From JBMYZL01 sp049610385 (GTDB lineage Bacteria; Bacteroidota; Bacteroidia; Flavobacteriales_D; Sanyastnellaceae): a stretch of 64,000 bases of DNA. The stretch's first letter is position 1; each line of letters starts with the position of its first letter. The notes beneath the pieces were generated by a model. The model was not told the DNA's origin and made no database searches. It saw nothing but the letters and a program-made list of their open reading frames with translations. Position numbers and translations under genes: made by a program. Below, piece after piece: positions 54,050-62,509 of this stretch. The DNA lies in contig JBMYZL010000002.1 in NCBI GenBank assembly GCA_049610385.1, positions 1-64,000 of the forward strand, written 5' to 3'.

Positions 54050-56248
54050 ATGAACATTGCTGAGATGACGCCTGCACAGGCGTTGAAGCATTTTTTTGGA
54101 TTTGATGAGTTCAAAGGCGAGCAAGAAGCCGTCGTTGAATGCGTTTTGCGGCGCCAGGATGCATTTGTCATCATGCCAACGGGTGGTGGAAAGTCCATGT
54201 GCTATCAGCTTCCGGCCCTCATGATGGAGGGTACAGCCCTTGTGGTTTCGCCCCTGATTGCCTTGATGAAGAATCAAGTAGATGCCATTCGAGGACACCA
54301 TGAGGAGCGGGGAATCGCCCATTATTTGAATTCCAGTTTGACGCGTGCAGAGGCGGCGAGGGTGAAGGAAGATGTGGCGACTGGCAAAACGAAGCTGCTC
54401 TATGTGGCGCCAGAAAGCTTAACCAAGGAGGAGAACATTCTGTTCTTGAAATCCGTTCGCTTGAGTTTCTTGGCAGTGGATGAAGCGCATTGCATTTCTG
54501 AATGGGGGCACGATTTCAGACCTGAATATCGTCGGATTCGTCAAATCATCAGGCAGATTGCTGACATCCCCATCATCGCTTTAACCGCGACAGCCACGCC
54601 GAAAGTTCAAAGCGACATCCAGAAGAATTTGGAAATGAAAGATGCGATGACCTTCAAGGCATCGTTCAATCGCCCCAATCTCTATTATGAAGTTCGACCG
54701 AAAAAAGATGCCCTCAAGCAAATCGTTCAGCATGCCCATCGACATGTAGGGAAAAGTGGCATTGTTTATTGCCTCAGTCGAAAGAAAGTCGAGCAAATTG
54801 CGGAGGTGCTTCGGGTGAACGGGGTCAAGGCACTGGCTTACCACGCTGGAATGGATGCCAATACGCGCAGCAATATTCAAGATCAATTCTTGATGCAGGA
54901 TGTGGATGTGATTGTAGCGACCATCGCTTTTGGCATGGGCATTGACAAACCTGACGTTCGTTTTGTCATTCACTATGACATGCCCAAGTCATTGGAGAGT
55001 TACTATCAAGAAACGGGGCGCGCCGGAAGGGATGGAGGTGAGGGACATTGCATCGCTTTCTATAGCCACAAGGACATTGAGAAGTTGGAAAAGTTCTTGC
55101 AGGGGAAGCCGATTGCCGAGCAGGAAATTGGCAATCAATTGTTGCAAGAAGTCATGTCCTATGCCGAAACGGCCATGTCACGTCGAAAATTTTTGCTGCA
55201 TTACTTCGGTGAGACTTTCGATGAAGTCAATGGCCCCGGGGCCGACATGTGCGACAACATGCGAAACCCACGACCGCATTGGGATGGACAAGAAGAAGCC
55301 CATTTGGTTATCAGTGCCATCCATGAGCATGAGCAGAAGTTCAGGGCCCCATTCATCGTTGGTGTATTGATTGGGGATCGAAATCGAGAAATTGAGGATT
55401 ACCGTGGAGATGCAAGTGCTTTTTGGAATCGCGGCAACGAAAAACCTGGGCGTTTTTGGCATGGTGTGATCCGCCAGTTGATCGTTCTGGGCATGCTGCG
55501 AAAGGACATTGAAACCTATGGTGTTTTGAAATTGACTCCGTCGGGCTTGGAATTTCTGGGCAATCCACGTGCATTGCAATTGGTCGAGGAAAGGGATTAT
55601 TCGGATGTTGATGAGGGTGATGTCATGTCACAAACCCGTGGAAGGCAAGGAGGCGCTACGGATGAACATCTCAAGAAGATGTTGGTCGAGCTTCGGAAGG
55701 AAGTCTCGGAACAACATGGCTTGCCTCCATATGTGATCTTCCAAGACATTTCACTGGATGAAATGGCGATTCATTATCCGATGACCGACGATGAGTTGCT
55801 CCGAATCACTGGTGTGGGGTCGGGCAAAGCGAAAAAGTTTGGACAGCCTTTTCTAGAACTGATTCGAAGGCATGTTGATTCCGAGGGCATTGAGCGCGCA
55901 AATGATTTGCTGGTTCGATCTGCCTCAGGAAGGTCTTCTGCGAAGGTTCAAATCATTCAACACATTGACCGCAAGGTCCAATTGGAGGACATGTCGCGCT
56001 CCACCAGCCTCGCAGTTGGAGAAGTGCTCGAGGAAATTGAAAACATCGTTTCTGCCGGGACCCGGGTGAATTTGGATTACATCATCGATGAAACCCTCGA
56101 TGAAGACAGCATTGAGGAGCTCTTTGATTTCTTCAAAGAATCCGAGGATTCGGGCTTGGATGCCGTTGTTGATGAATTCAATGATGTTTACTCAGAAGAA
56201 GAACTTCGGTTGGCTCGCATCAAGTTTTTGAGTGAATTTGCCAATTGA
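54050..56248 (+). CDS. recQ: ATP-dependent DNA helicase RecQ
   Basis: A 732-residue 3'-5' DNA helicase. Walker A TGGGKS is at residues 44-49, with motif II DEAH, the aromatic-rich loop HCISEWGHDFRPEY, motif V IAFGMGIDKP and motif VI QETGRAGRDG. The RQC part includes the zinc-type region, but its expected Cys4 is reduced: only Cys in DMCDN is clear. An HRDC domain (about residues 530-610) and an extra C-terminal helical and acidic part follow. The weak zinc site is worth an alignment. The start is the first ATG after the divergent promoter region. Confidence 0.96.
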   Translation: MNIAEMTPAQALKHFFGFDEFKGEQEAVVECVLRRQDAFVIMPTGGGKSMCYQLPALMMEGTALVVSPLIALMKNQVDAIRGHHEERGIAHYLNSSLTRAEAARVKEDVATGKTKLLYVAPESLTKEENILFLKSVRLSFLAVDEAHCISEWGHDFRPEYRRIRQIIRQIADIPIIALTATATPKVQSDIQKNLEMKDAMTFKASFNRPNLYYEVRPKKDALKQIVQHAHRHVGKSGIVYCLSRKKVEQIAEVLRVNGVKALAYHAGMDANTRSNIQDQFLMQDVDVIVATIAFGMGIDKPDVRFVIHYDMPKSLESYYQETGRAGRDGGEGHCIAFYSHKDIEKLEKFLQGKPIAEQEIGNQLLQEVMSYAETAMSRRKFLLHYFGETFDEVNGPGADMCDNMRNPRPHWDGQEEAHLVISAIHEHEQKFRAPFIVGVLIGDRNREIEDYRGDASAFWNRGNEKPGRFWHGVIRQLIVLGMLRKDIETYGVLKLTPSGLEFLGNPRALQLVEERDYSDVDEGDVMSQTRGRQGGATDEHLKKMLVELRKEVSEQHGLPPYVIFQDISLDEMAIHYPMTDDELLRITGVGSGKAKKFGQPFLELIRRHVDSEGIERANDLLVRSASGRSSAKVQIIQHIDRKVQLEDMSRSTSLAVGEVLEEIENIVSAGTRVNLDYIIDETLDEDSIEELFDFFKESEDSGLDAVVDEFNDVYSEEELRLARIKFLSEFAN

Positions 56249-56258
56249 CTTTGAGGAA

Positions 56259-56287
56259 TTGCCTTTGAGTTTTTGGCGGTATTTTGG
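56259..56287 (+). promoter_or_regulatory. candidate promoter of the TauE/SafE gene
   Basis: TTG, 18 bases, then TATTTTGG (56280-56287), one mismatch from TAnnTTTG. It lies 38 bases before the ATG at 56326. Confidence 0.45.
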
Positions 56288-56325
56288 GCCATAGTCTCTC
56301 TGTTCAACTTCCAACATCCCTTTCC

Positions 56326-56718
56326 ATGGATTGGATTCCAATTTTGACGTTGTTATTGATTGGTCTCGTGGCCGGAATCGCGAGTGGTTTTGTGGGAATT
56401 GGGGGTGGAATGGTCATTGTTCCAGCTTTGATTTACTTCTTGGGAATGACACAGCACGGGGCACAGGGAACGTCTCTGGCGATGATGTTGCCACCCATTG
56501 GCATATTGGCCGTGATGAGTTACTACAAGGCGGGCCATGTGAACTTTTATCATGCAGGTCTCCTCGCGGTCACCTTCATCATTGGGGCTTACTTGGGCAG
56601 CCGTTGGTCGCTGAAACTCCACCCCACAGTGCTCCGGTTGGTGTTCGCCATATTTATGCTATACGTTGCAGGAAATATGGCGTTCAAAGCCATTGTGAAA
56701 TTGTTGTCAGATTCGTAA
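56326..56718 (+). CDS. TauE/SafE family permease, half-length
   Basis: A 130-residue membrane protein with four helices. The N-terminal motif LVAGIASGFVGIGGGMVIVPAL is the TauE/SafE (sulfite and organo-anion exporter) signature, and HGAQGTSLAMMLPP and GAYLGSRW follow. Full-length members are about 250 residues with two such halves; this gene holds one, so it must work as a dimer if functional. Short versions are known in Bacteroidota, so truncation is not certain. The ATG at 56326 fits the signature; an open frame from 56284 is the alternative. Confidence 0.85.
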   Translation: MDWIPILTLLLIGLVAGIASGFVGIGGGMVIVPALIYFLGMTQHGAQGTSLAMMLPPIGILAVMSYYKAGHVNFYHAGLLAVTFIIGAYLGSRWSLKLHPTVLRLVFAIFMLYVAGNMAFKAIVKLLSDS

Positions 56719-56726
56719 ACGTGGCG

Positions 56727-59700
56727 TCAAAAGTCCATGCTGAAGGCCAAACTGAAAATTCGTTTTTGCCACCGCCCGTTGTCGACACCCCAGCCCCAGT
56801 CTGCTCGCAACCAATATCCCAGTACCCGGGAACGCATACCAAATCCAGTGGCGCCGATCACAGGTTCTCGGTTGTTGTCGATGGTGACCGTGATGGGATT
56901 TTGTTCCACTGACGTTTGATTGAAGGTGTTATCCATGGAATAGGGGTGAAGTCCGTTCCATGCCGTTCCGCAGTCCAGAAATCCAACCACTTGAAAATGC
57001 CGCACAAAATCCGATTTGATGGGTTTGCGAACAAAAGTGCTGATGAGGGGAAGGCGCAATTCCGCGTTGACCAAAGCCATGTGTGATCCATTGCGGGCAT
57101 TCGTACTGAACCCACGCAATGGGGTGATCCGCGTCTGATAAGCGTAGTTGATGTTCGGATCGATGGGAGTGCCTGTGTTTTGGCTCAAGGCCAATGCATT
57201 GTCCACTCCACCCAAAAGGTGTAACAGCCGATCAGATCCAATGGAAATGTCTGCTGACGCGCGCATTGCGAAGATGAAATCACCATAAATGGGTACATAT
57301 TTCCTGAAGTCGAACCCGACGGTTCCAAATGTCTTCGATTGCTCAGCAGGATTCACGTACATCTCCGCCCACACTTTGGAACGGCGGCCTTCCCGAATGT
57401 TCAAGGTTCGTTCACGAGTGGCATCGAAGACATAACTCAATTCCAGGCCAACGGCATTGTTGAAGGTGGTGTTTTTCGCCAAATTGAATGCATCAATGGC
57501 GAGGTACGCGTTGCGGTCCAATCGATACACAGCGTTCAGGCGCAGGCTCCGCACTTCATCGAACGGGTAACTCCACCGGTGTCTCAGGGTATGAATGTGG
57601 GTCTCGATGAGGCTTTGCCCGTTCGCTGTGAATTGTTGTTGCCCCTGCCGCTCCAAGGAAAAGCTTCGGTCCACTCTGCGACTGAGGTCGGAATACCCAA
57701 TGGCGTAGGTGCTGTTTTCAAGGCTTCCGGCTAGGCGGAAGCCGGCGATAAAGCGACGATCTTCGAACAAATCGGTGGCAGAAACCTTCGTCAATGCCCC
57801 GAGACCTGGTTGGACCGAAGTGACGCCATTGTATACCTGGTAGAACGCCCCGCCAAACGTGTTGTCTAACTGAGAAGTGACGGCTTCAAGGGCATAATTC
57901 ATGCGGTAGTTCCGTGGCTTGGGCAAAGGGACAGCGGGCAAGTCTTGATCGGATTCTGTATCTGTTTGGACGGGGGCACTGGGCCGGGCTTTTTGCACGG
58001 GGTTGTTCGATACCAATGCACCAAATACGTAGTCCCGAACGTCCACTTCTCCTGTGCCGGGCACCCACCTCCAATTTGGCAACACTTCTTCCCGTTTGCC
58101 ATTGTTCAAATCGAGTGTGGCCCCTTCCATTTCATTCCTTGGGGCATCATTCAATTCCCAGTACAAGTGACCTGCGTGTTGATGGGTGCTGGCCACTTGT
58201 CCTGTTGTGGGCAGCCACTCCACGTTTTGAACGGCCCATTTCACATCGCTGAAAAGTTGTTCTTCGGTGAAATATCGGTAGTGAATGGTGGTGTCAATGG
58301 CCGCCACAGCACTGTCTCGCCAAGCCAACACATGACGTTGTCTGTGGGAAGCATTCGACTCTCGGAGAAAAACGACTCGGTTTTCGGTCCAGGGTTGGGG
58401 CCAAACTTCATCAACAAAAGCCGTTGCCGTCCATTGGGTGAGTTGAGGTTGATCTTGGGCCAAATCCAACACGAAAATATCCTTGGATTTGTCCGAAGGC
58501 ATGGCAGGCTCCTGTCGGGCTTCGGGCCAAGAATCATTGGGGCGGTTGGAGGCGAAAGCAATTCGATCGCCATCAGGAAGGAAGTGGGGGTGCAAATCAT
58601 CCCAGGCATCTTCCCAAATCGGAGCTTGCGTGTTCCCGATGACTTGGTAGAGATACAAGTCTGAGCGTCCTTCCCGAACCCCACTAAATGCGATTGTGCG
58701 CCCATCTGGGGCGTAGTCCATGGACAATACCTTGTCGATGCGGAACAGTTCTTTTTCCACGGACTCACCGGTTTCGAGATCCACATTGACCAAAAATGCC
58801 CGCCCTCGCTGTTCCAAAGTGTAAGTGAGAATGCGGCCATTTGGGTGCCAAGCAAAGACAGGAAAAGTATCGTCCTGAATGCGATCAATTTTGGCACCAT
58901 GCTTGGCAATGCACCGAGTTTTGCCTGAAGCGAAATCTACCCACCAAACCCGCAATTGACCTCTTTCTTCCGTGGCCATGGCGGCTTTTGTGCCATCTGG
59001 ATGCATGGCTACACGTTGGTATTTGAGGTGTCGTCGCAGTTTTTCAGGTAGATCTCCGCCATCTCGTTTGGCCAGTCGACGATCTTTTCGAGTGGACAAG
59101 GGAGGCAGGTCCGACTCCCATTTGGCCACACCCTCGGAATGATAAGCCGCAGTCTCTTCCAGCAGCTCGCTCAAATCCATGCCGATGGCGAACAAAAAGC
59201 CACTTTCAATGCTCCTGGATACGCGCGACATGTAAATGACATTCGCCACCGTCGGTTCGCCAAAAATGTCCGCCACAAATTTCCATACGCCATGGCCCAA
59301 CCGCCGCATTTCGTCATCATCGGCTTGCTCAATGCGGCCAAAAGCTCCACGTCGGGCGTCGTCACCCAAAGCGGCATTCCAAGCCGCACTTTCAGGAATG
59401 CTCGCGTAGCTGAACAGTCCTTCTTTGAACCAGTCAGGGAATTGAAGGATAGAGCTATTTCGCAAGGCGTCCTGCCAGCTGCCGCCAAACAGGATCTGAT
59501 CAAACAAGATGCGGGTCAACCCTTGTCGCAATTGGCGTTCAAGATCCGCGGTGTTGCCCGTACCATAGAGGAACAGTTTGCCATCAATCAAGGTGGCTGT
59601 GCCGCCGATGTTCACATCTTCTCCTTGACTGGCCCCGATGTTGGATTGCCGGAATTCGGATTGTTTGTTGTAGACCAAAATTTGAATGGGCGGGTCGAGA

Positions 59701-59987
59701 GAACGATCCAACAAAGTTTCGATGTCTTTCTGCACGCGGGGCAGCATCCGGACCACGCGCTGAGCCAATTCTTGCCCCCCTTGATAGTGGTAGACTTCAA
59801 ATCCGGTTTCGAGGGGATAATAAGACCAAACAAAGTCCCGGTATTGAACCCTGTTTTTGCCGAAAATCATATTTGAACCATCATGAAACTGGGCACGAGC
59901 TGGTGCGCCGCTGATTCCGACGACCGCCACCCATAGACAAACGCCAATGACGGGATTGAATGAGTTCCAGGGGATTCTTCTCTGCAC
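56727..59987 (-). CDS. large TolB-like beta-propeller/outer-membrane barrel protein
   Basis: A 1086-residue envelope protein. A signal peptide (about residues 1-33, ending ARAQ) leads to a region with the pattern of basic-peptidase-like domains (QFPDWFKEGLFSYAS, but no HExxH). About 300 residues of WD40-like PD40/TolB propeller come next (PDGTKAAMATEERG, HPNGRILTYTLEQRG, PDGRTIAFSGVREGRSDLYL, LPDGDRIAFASNRPND). A C-terminal part of about 400 residues with amphipathic strands ends LAFSMDF, as a barrel would. The start is GTG 59987: an in-frame stop lies just upstream, and TAATTTCG sits 4 bases before it. Function is unknown. Confidence 0.8.
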   Translation of the reverse strand: MQRRIPWNSFNPVIGVCLWVAVVGISGAPARAQFHDGSNMIFGKNRVQYRDFVWSYYPLETGFEVYHYQGGQELAQRVVRMLPRVQKDIETLLDRSLDPPIQILVYNKQSEFRQSNIGASQGEDVNIGGTATLIDGKLFLYGTGNTADLERQLRQGLTRILFDQILFGGSWQDALRNSSILQFPDWFKEGLFSYASIPESAAWNAALGDDARRGAFGRIEQADDDEMRRLGHGVWKFVADIFGEPTVANVIYMSRVSRSIESGFLFAIGMDLSELLEETAAYHSEGVAKWESDLPPLSTRKDRRLAKRDGGDLPEKLRRHLKYQRVAMHPDGTKAAMATEERGQLRVWWVDFASGKTRCIAKHGAKIDRIQDDTFPVFAWHPNGRILTYTLEQRGRAFLVNVDLETGESVEKELFRIDKVLSMDYAPDGRTIAFSGVREGRSDLYLYQVIGNTQAPIWEDAWDDLHPHFLPDGDRIAFASNRPNDSWPEARQEPAMPSDKSKDIFVLDLAQDQPQLTQWTATAFVDEVWPQPWTENRVVFLRESNASHRQRHVLAWRDSAVAAIDTTIHYRYFTEEQLFSDVKWAVQNVEWLPTTGQVASTHQHAGHLYWELNDAPRNEMEGATLDLNNGKREEVLPNWRWVPGTGEVDVRDYVFGALVSNNPVQKARPSAPVQTDTESDQDLPAVPLPKPRNYRMNYALEAVTSQLDNTFGGAFYQVYNGVTSVQPGLGALTKVSATDLFEDRRFIAGFRLAGSLENSTYAIGYSDLSRRVDRSFSLERQGQQQFTANGQSLIETHIHTLRHRWSYPFDEVRSLRLNAVYRLDRNAYLAIDAFNLAKNTTFNNAVGLELSYVFDATRERTLNIREGRRSKVWAEMYVNPAEQSKTFGTVGFDFRKYVPIYGDFIFAMRASADISIGSDRLLHLLGGVDNALALSQNTGTPIDPNINYAYQTRITPLRGFSTNARNGSHMALVNAELRLPLISTFVRKPIKSDFVRHFQVVGFLDCGTAWNGLHPYSMDNTFNQTSVEQNPITVTIDNNREPVIGATGFGMRSRVLGYWLRADWGWGVDNGRWQKRIFSLAFSMDF

Positions 59988-59991
59988 GATT

Positions 59992-59999
59992 CGAAATTA
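59992..59999 (-). promoter_or_regulatory. candidate -7 element TAATTTCG
   Basis: One mismatch from TAnnTTTG, ending 4 bases (AATC) before the GTG start at 59987. It supports this unusual start. Confidence 0.5.
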
Positions 60000-60019
60000 C
60001 CATTTCCTTTGCAGACAGA

Positions 60020-60685
60020 ATGAAAGGATTGCACAATTTTGCTTTTGGCCCATTTGGGGAGAACACTTACCTCGTGGAGGTGTCCAATCGGGCCTGCATC
60101 GTGGTCGACCCCGGCATGTCGAATGCCGCCGAGCGCAAGGCCTTTGATGTCGCCGTCACGGCCACGGGCAAAGAGCTGGTGTCATGTCTACTGACCCATG
60201 CCCATTTGGATCATGTGGCCGGGCTTGCTCATGTTGCATCACATTACGGTTTGGAACCCAGGCTGCACCCCATGGATGCCGAGACCTATCGACAGGCCCC
60301 CCTGGCTGCCCAGTTGTACGGTTTTCCAATGGATCCGCTGCCGGATGGGATCCGGTTGGATTTGGAACATGGACAAGTGTTGACTTGGGGTGGGGTGGAA
60401 GAGGAAAGCATCGAATTGGAAGTGCGTTATGTCCCAGGTCATGCCCCTGGACATGTGGTGTTCATTTGCCACAAATGGTCATGGGTGATTGCGGGGGACA
60501 CCTTGTTCGATGGATCTGTTGGACGCACGGATTTGCCTGGTGGGGATGCCCAAACGCTTTTCGACAGTATTCGCCAAGAATTGTATGTCCTGCCAGCAGA
60601 CATGGAGGTGCATCCAGGTCACGGTCCTGCCACCAGCATTGGAAAGGAAGCCCAGACCAATCCATTTGTCCGAGCCATGGGTTAA
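60020..60685 (+). CDS. MBL-fold metallo-hydrolase (glyoxalase II-like)
   Basis: A 221-residue metallo-beta-lactamase fold enzyme. The zinc motif THAHLDH has His60, His62, Asp64 and His65; later ligands are His in VPGHAPGHV, Asp in IAGDTLF, and His in HPGHGPAT. The pattern FGENTYLV near the start and GRTDLPGG are typical of hydroxyacylglutathione hydrolase-like and persulfide dioxygenase-like members. The substrate is not certain. The ATG at 60020 matches the family start; an open frame from 59960 overlaps the divergent gene and is less likely. TTCCTTTG, 8 bases upstream, is a one-mismatch -7 element. Confidence 0.92.
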   Translation: MKGLHNFAFGPFGENTYLVEVSNRACIVVDPGMSNAAERKAFDVAVTATGKELVSCLLTHAHLDHVAGLAHVASHYGLEPRLHPMDAETYRQAPLAAQLYGFPMDPLPDGIRLDLEHGQVLTWGGVEEESIELEVRYVPGHAPGHVVFICHKWSWVIAGDTLFDGSVGRTDLPGGDAQTLFDSIRQELYVLPADMEVHPGHGPATSIGKEAQTNPFVRAMG

Positions 60686-61768
60686 TCAGGCTTTGGGCAG
60701 ACGGAAATAAAACACCGATCCTTTGCCCACCTCAGAACGCACTTGGATGCTTTCGTTGTGCGCCTCGATGAGGTGTTTGCAAATGGCCAAACCCAAACCG
60801 GAGCCACCAGCCAACCGAGAACGACTTTTGTCGACGCGATAAAACCGCTCAAAAATGCGCTCTTGGGATTCTTCGTCAATTCCGATGCCGTTATCTTCGA
60901 TTTCGACATAGACTTTATCTGATTCTTCGCGCACCCGTACGAGGGTTTCACCAGAACCGTCTTGCCGTCCGTAATTGACCGAGTTGACCACCAAATTGCT
61001 CAAAACTTGAGTAATCCAACCGGAATCTCCTTTTGCATACAAAGAGACAGGAGATTCAGAATCGATGGTCAACTTGACATTGGCCCGCTGGGCCCTGCGT
61101 TCTTCACTGTCCATCACTTCTTTGACGACATCAATGATGTCAAACTCCACAATTTCCAAATCCAATCGTCCTCCCTCTTCTTTTGTGATGACGTCCAAAT
61201 CGTTCAGCAAATTGCCCATGCGTTCGGCATTTTTAGCTGCTTTTTGCAAGAACCGATGATTGCGCTCGGGGTCATCCATAGCACCGTCCAGCAAGGACAG
61301 TACATATCCTTGGATGGACTGGAGCGGGGTTTTGAGCTCATGGGCCAGATTGCCGATGAAATTCTTGCGGAAGTTATCTCGGTCTTGCAGCGCTTCGAGT
61401 TTGGTGGAGTGACTTGAATTCCAAAGTTTGGCCCGATTCCGCAAGAATTTGTCCCAATCTGTGCTCAATCCCAAAGGTCCTTCTTTTTGCGAGGCTTTGA
61501 CTCGATCAATCCGATCAAACAATTTGAAAACACCCAGCAATTTGTTGAGGACGATTCGCTTGAAAAACCAAAGCATGGAAACAAATGCCACTCCACCAAT
61601 GACCAAAGGAATAGTGAGGGCACCGACCCAATGGAGAATGTTCATATGCTCTCCGGGTAAAATGTGCGGCCTCATCAACATCAGGACGAGCACCTCTACC
61701 AAGGCTGTAGCGGCAATCACCGTAATCGACATCCAAATCGCCACGCGCAAAGGGCTCGCCACTTTCAT
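60686..61768 (-). CDS. sensor histidine kinase (PhoR-like)
   Basis: A 360-residue membrane sensor kinase. Two transmembrane helices (about residues 8-30 and 48-68) enclose a very short external loop. The phospho-acceptor His143 is in NLAHELKTPLQ, followed by the N box (VVNSVNYG), G1 (DNGIGID), F box (FERFYRVD) and G2 (GGSGLGLAI). There is no periplasmic sensor domain, so it probably reads a membrane signal or is regulated by other proteins. It starts in an ATGA overlap with its response regulator. Confidence 0.95.
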   Translation of the reverse strand: MKVASPLRVAIWMSITVIAATALVEVLVLMLMRPHILPGEHMNILHWVGALTIPLVIGGVAFVSMLWFFKRIVLNKLLGVFKLFDRIDRVKASQKEGPLGLSTDWDKFLRNRAKLWNSSHSTKLEALQDRDNFRKNFIGNLAHELKTPLQSIQGYVLSLLDGAMDDPERNHRFLQKAAKNAERMGNLLNDLDVITKEEGGRLDLEIVEFDIIDVVKEVMDSEERRAQRANVKLTIDSESPVSLYAKGDSGWITQVLSNLVVNSVNYGRQDGSGETLVRVREESDKVYVEIEDNGIGIDEESQERIFERFYRVDKSRSRLAGGSGLGLAICKHLIEAHNESIQVRSEVGKGSVFYFRLPKA

Positions 61769-62457
61769 GCGCTAGGTTTGGGGAATTCTTGGGAAAACTT
61801 GTAACCCACGCCCTTCACCGTCTTGAAATGTTCATCCCCTAGCTTTTCACGCAATTTGCGAATGTGGACATCAATGGTTCGGTCACCCACCACCACATCA
61901 TTGCCCCAAACTTTGGAGAGAATTTGTTCGCGTGTAAAAACCTTTCCAGGTTGCGAGGACAACAAACTGAGCAGTTCAAACTCCTTCTTGGGCAGTGACA
62001 TTTCTACCCCGTTGTTCAGCACCAGATACCGGTCTCGGTCAATGACAATGCCCACTTGAATTTCCTCCAACTCTGCTTGCGGATCTGAGCGCCTGAGCAA
62101 GGCTTTCACTCGGCTGACCAAAACACGTGGTTTGATGGGTTTCTGGATATAGTCATCCGCGCCAGCGTCAAAACCTGCGATTTGGCTATAATCTTCGCCA
62201 CGTGCAGTGAGGAAGGCCACAATGACATGGGACAGTTTGGGTTCTTCTCGGATTTGGATACAGGCCTCCATGCCATCCATGTCAGGCATCATCACATCGA
62301 GTAAAATCAAATCAGGAATGACTTGCCGTGCCACTTGCACTCCTTCTCTTCCGTTGCAGGCCACGTGCACTTCAAAACCTTCTTTTTCCAAATTGTACGT
62401 TAACAATTCCAGGATATCTGGTTCATCGTCAACAAGTAAAATCTTGGACTTAAGCAT
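61765..62457 (-). CDS. OmpR/PhoB-family response regulator
   Basis: A 230-residue two-domain regulator. The receiver has the phospho-site Asp54 in LLDVMMPDMDG, acidic DDE at residues 10-12, Thr in FLTARG and Lys in IQKPIKP. The C-terminal winged helix (about residues 130-225) has VFTREQILSKVWG and RTIDVHIRKLREKLG, as in PhoB. Partner of the kinase directly downstream. Its target is not visible in the window. GAACTTTA, 4 bases before the ATG, is a two-mismatch version of the -7 element. Confidence 0.96.
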   Translation of the reverse strand: MLKSKILLVDDEPDILELLTYNLEKEGFEVHVACNGREGVQVARQVIPDLILLDVMMPDMDGMEACIQIREEPKLSHVIVAFLTARGEDYSQIAGFDAGADDYIQKPIKPRVLVSRVKALLRRSDPQAELEEIQVGIVIDRDRYLVLNNGVEMSLPKKEFELLSLLSSQPGKVFTREQILSKVWGNDVVVGDRTIDVHIRKLREKLGDEHFKTVKGVGYKFSQEFPKPSA

Positions 62458-62509
62458 GGGGTAAAGTTCGTGGATTTGATGTTACCTCACTTTTACCGAA
62501 TCTTAAGCA

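Noticed and set aside
56326..56718. TauE/SafE gene as a truncated pseudogene
   Set aside because: The half-length frame is intact with its own promoter-like element, and short family members occur in Bacteroidota; no remnant of a second half follows.
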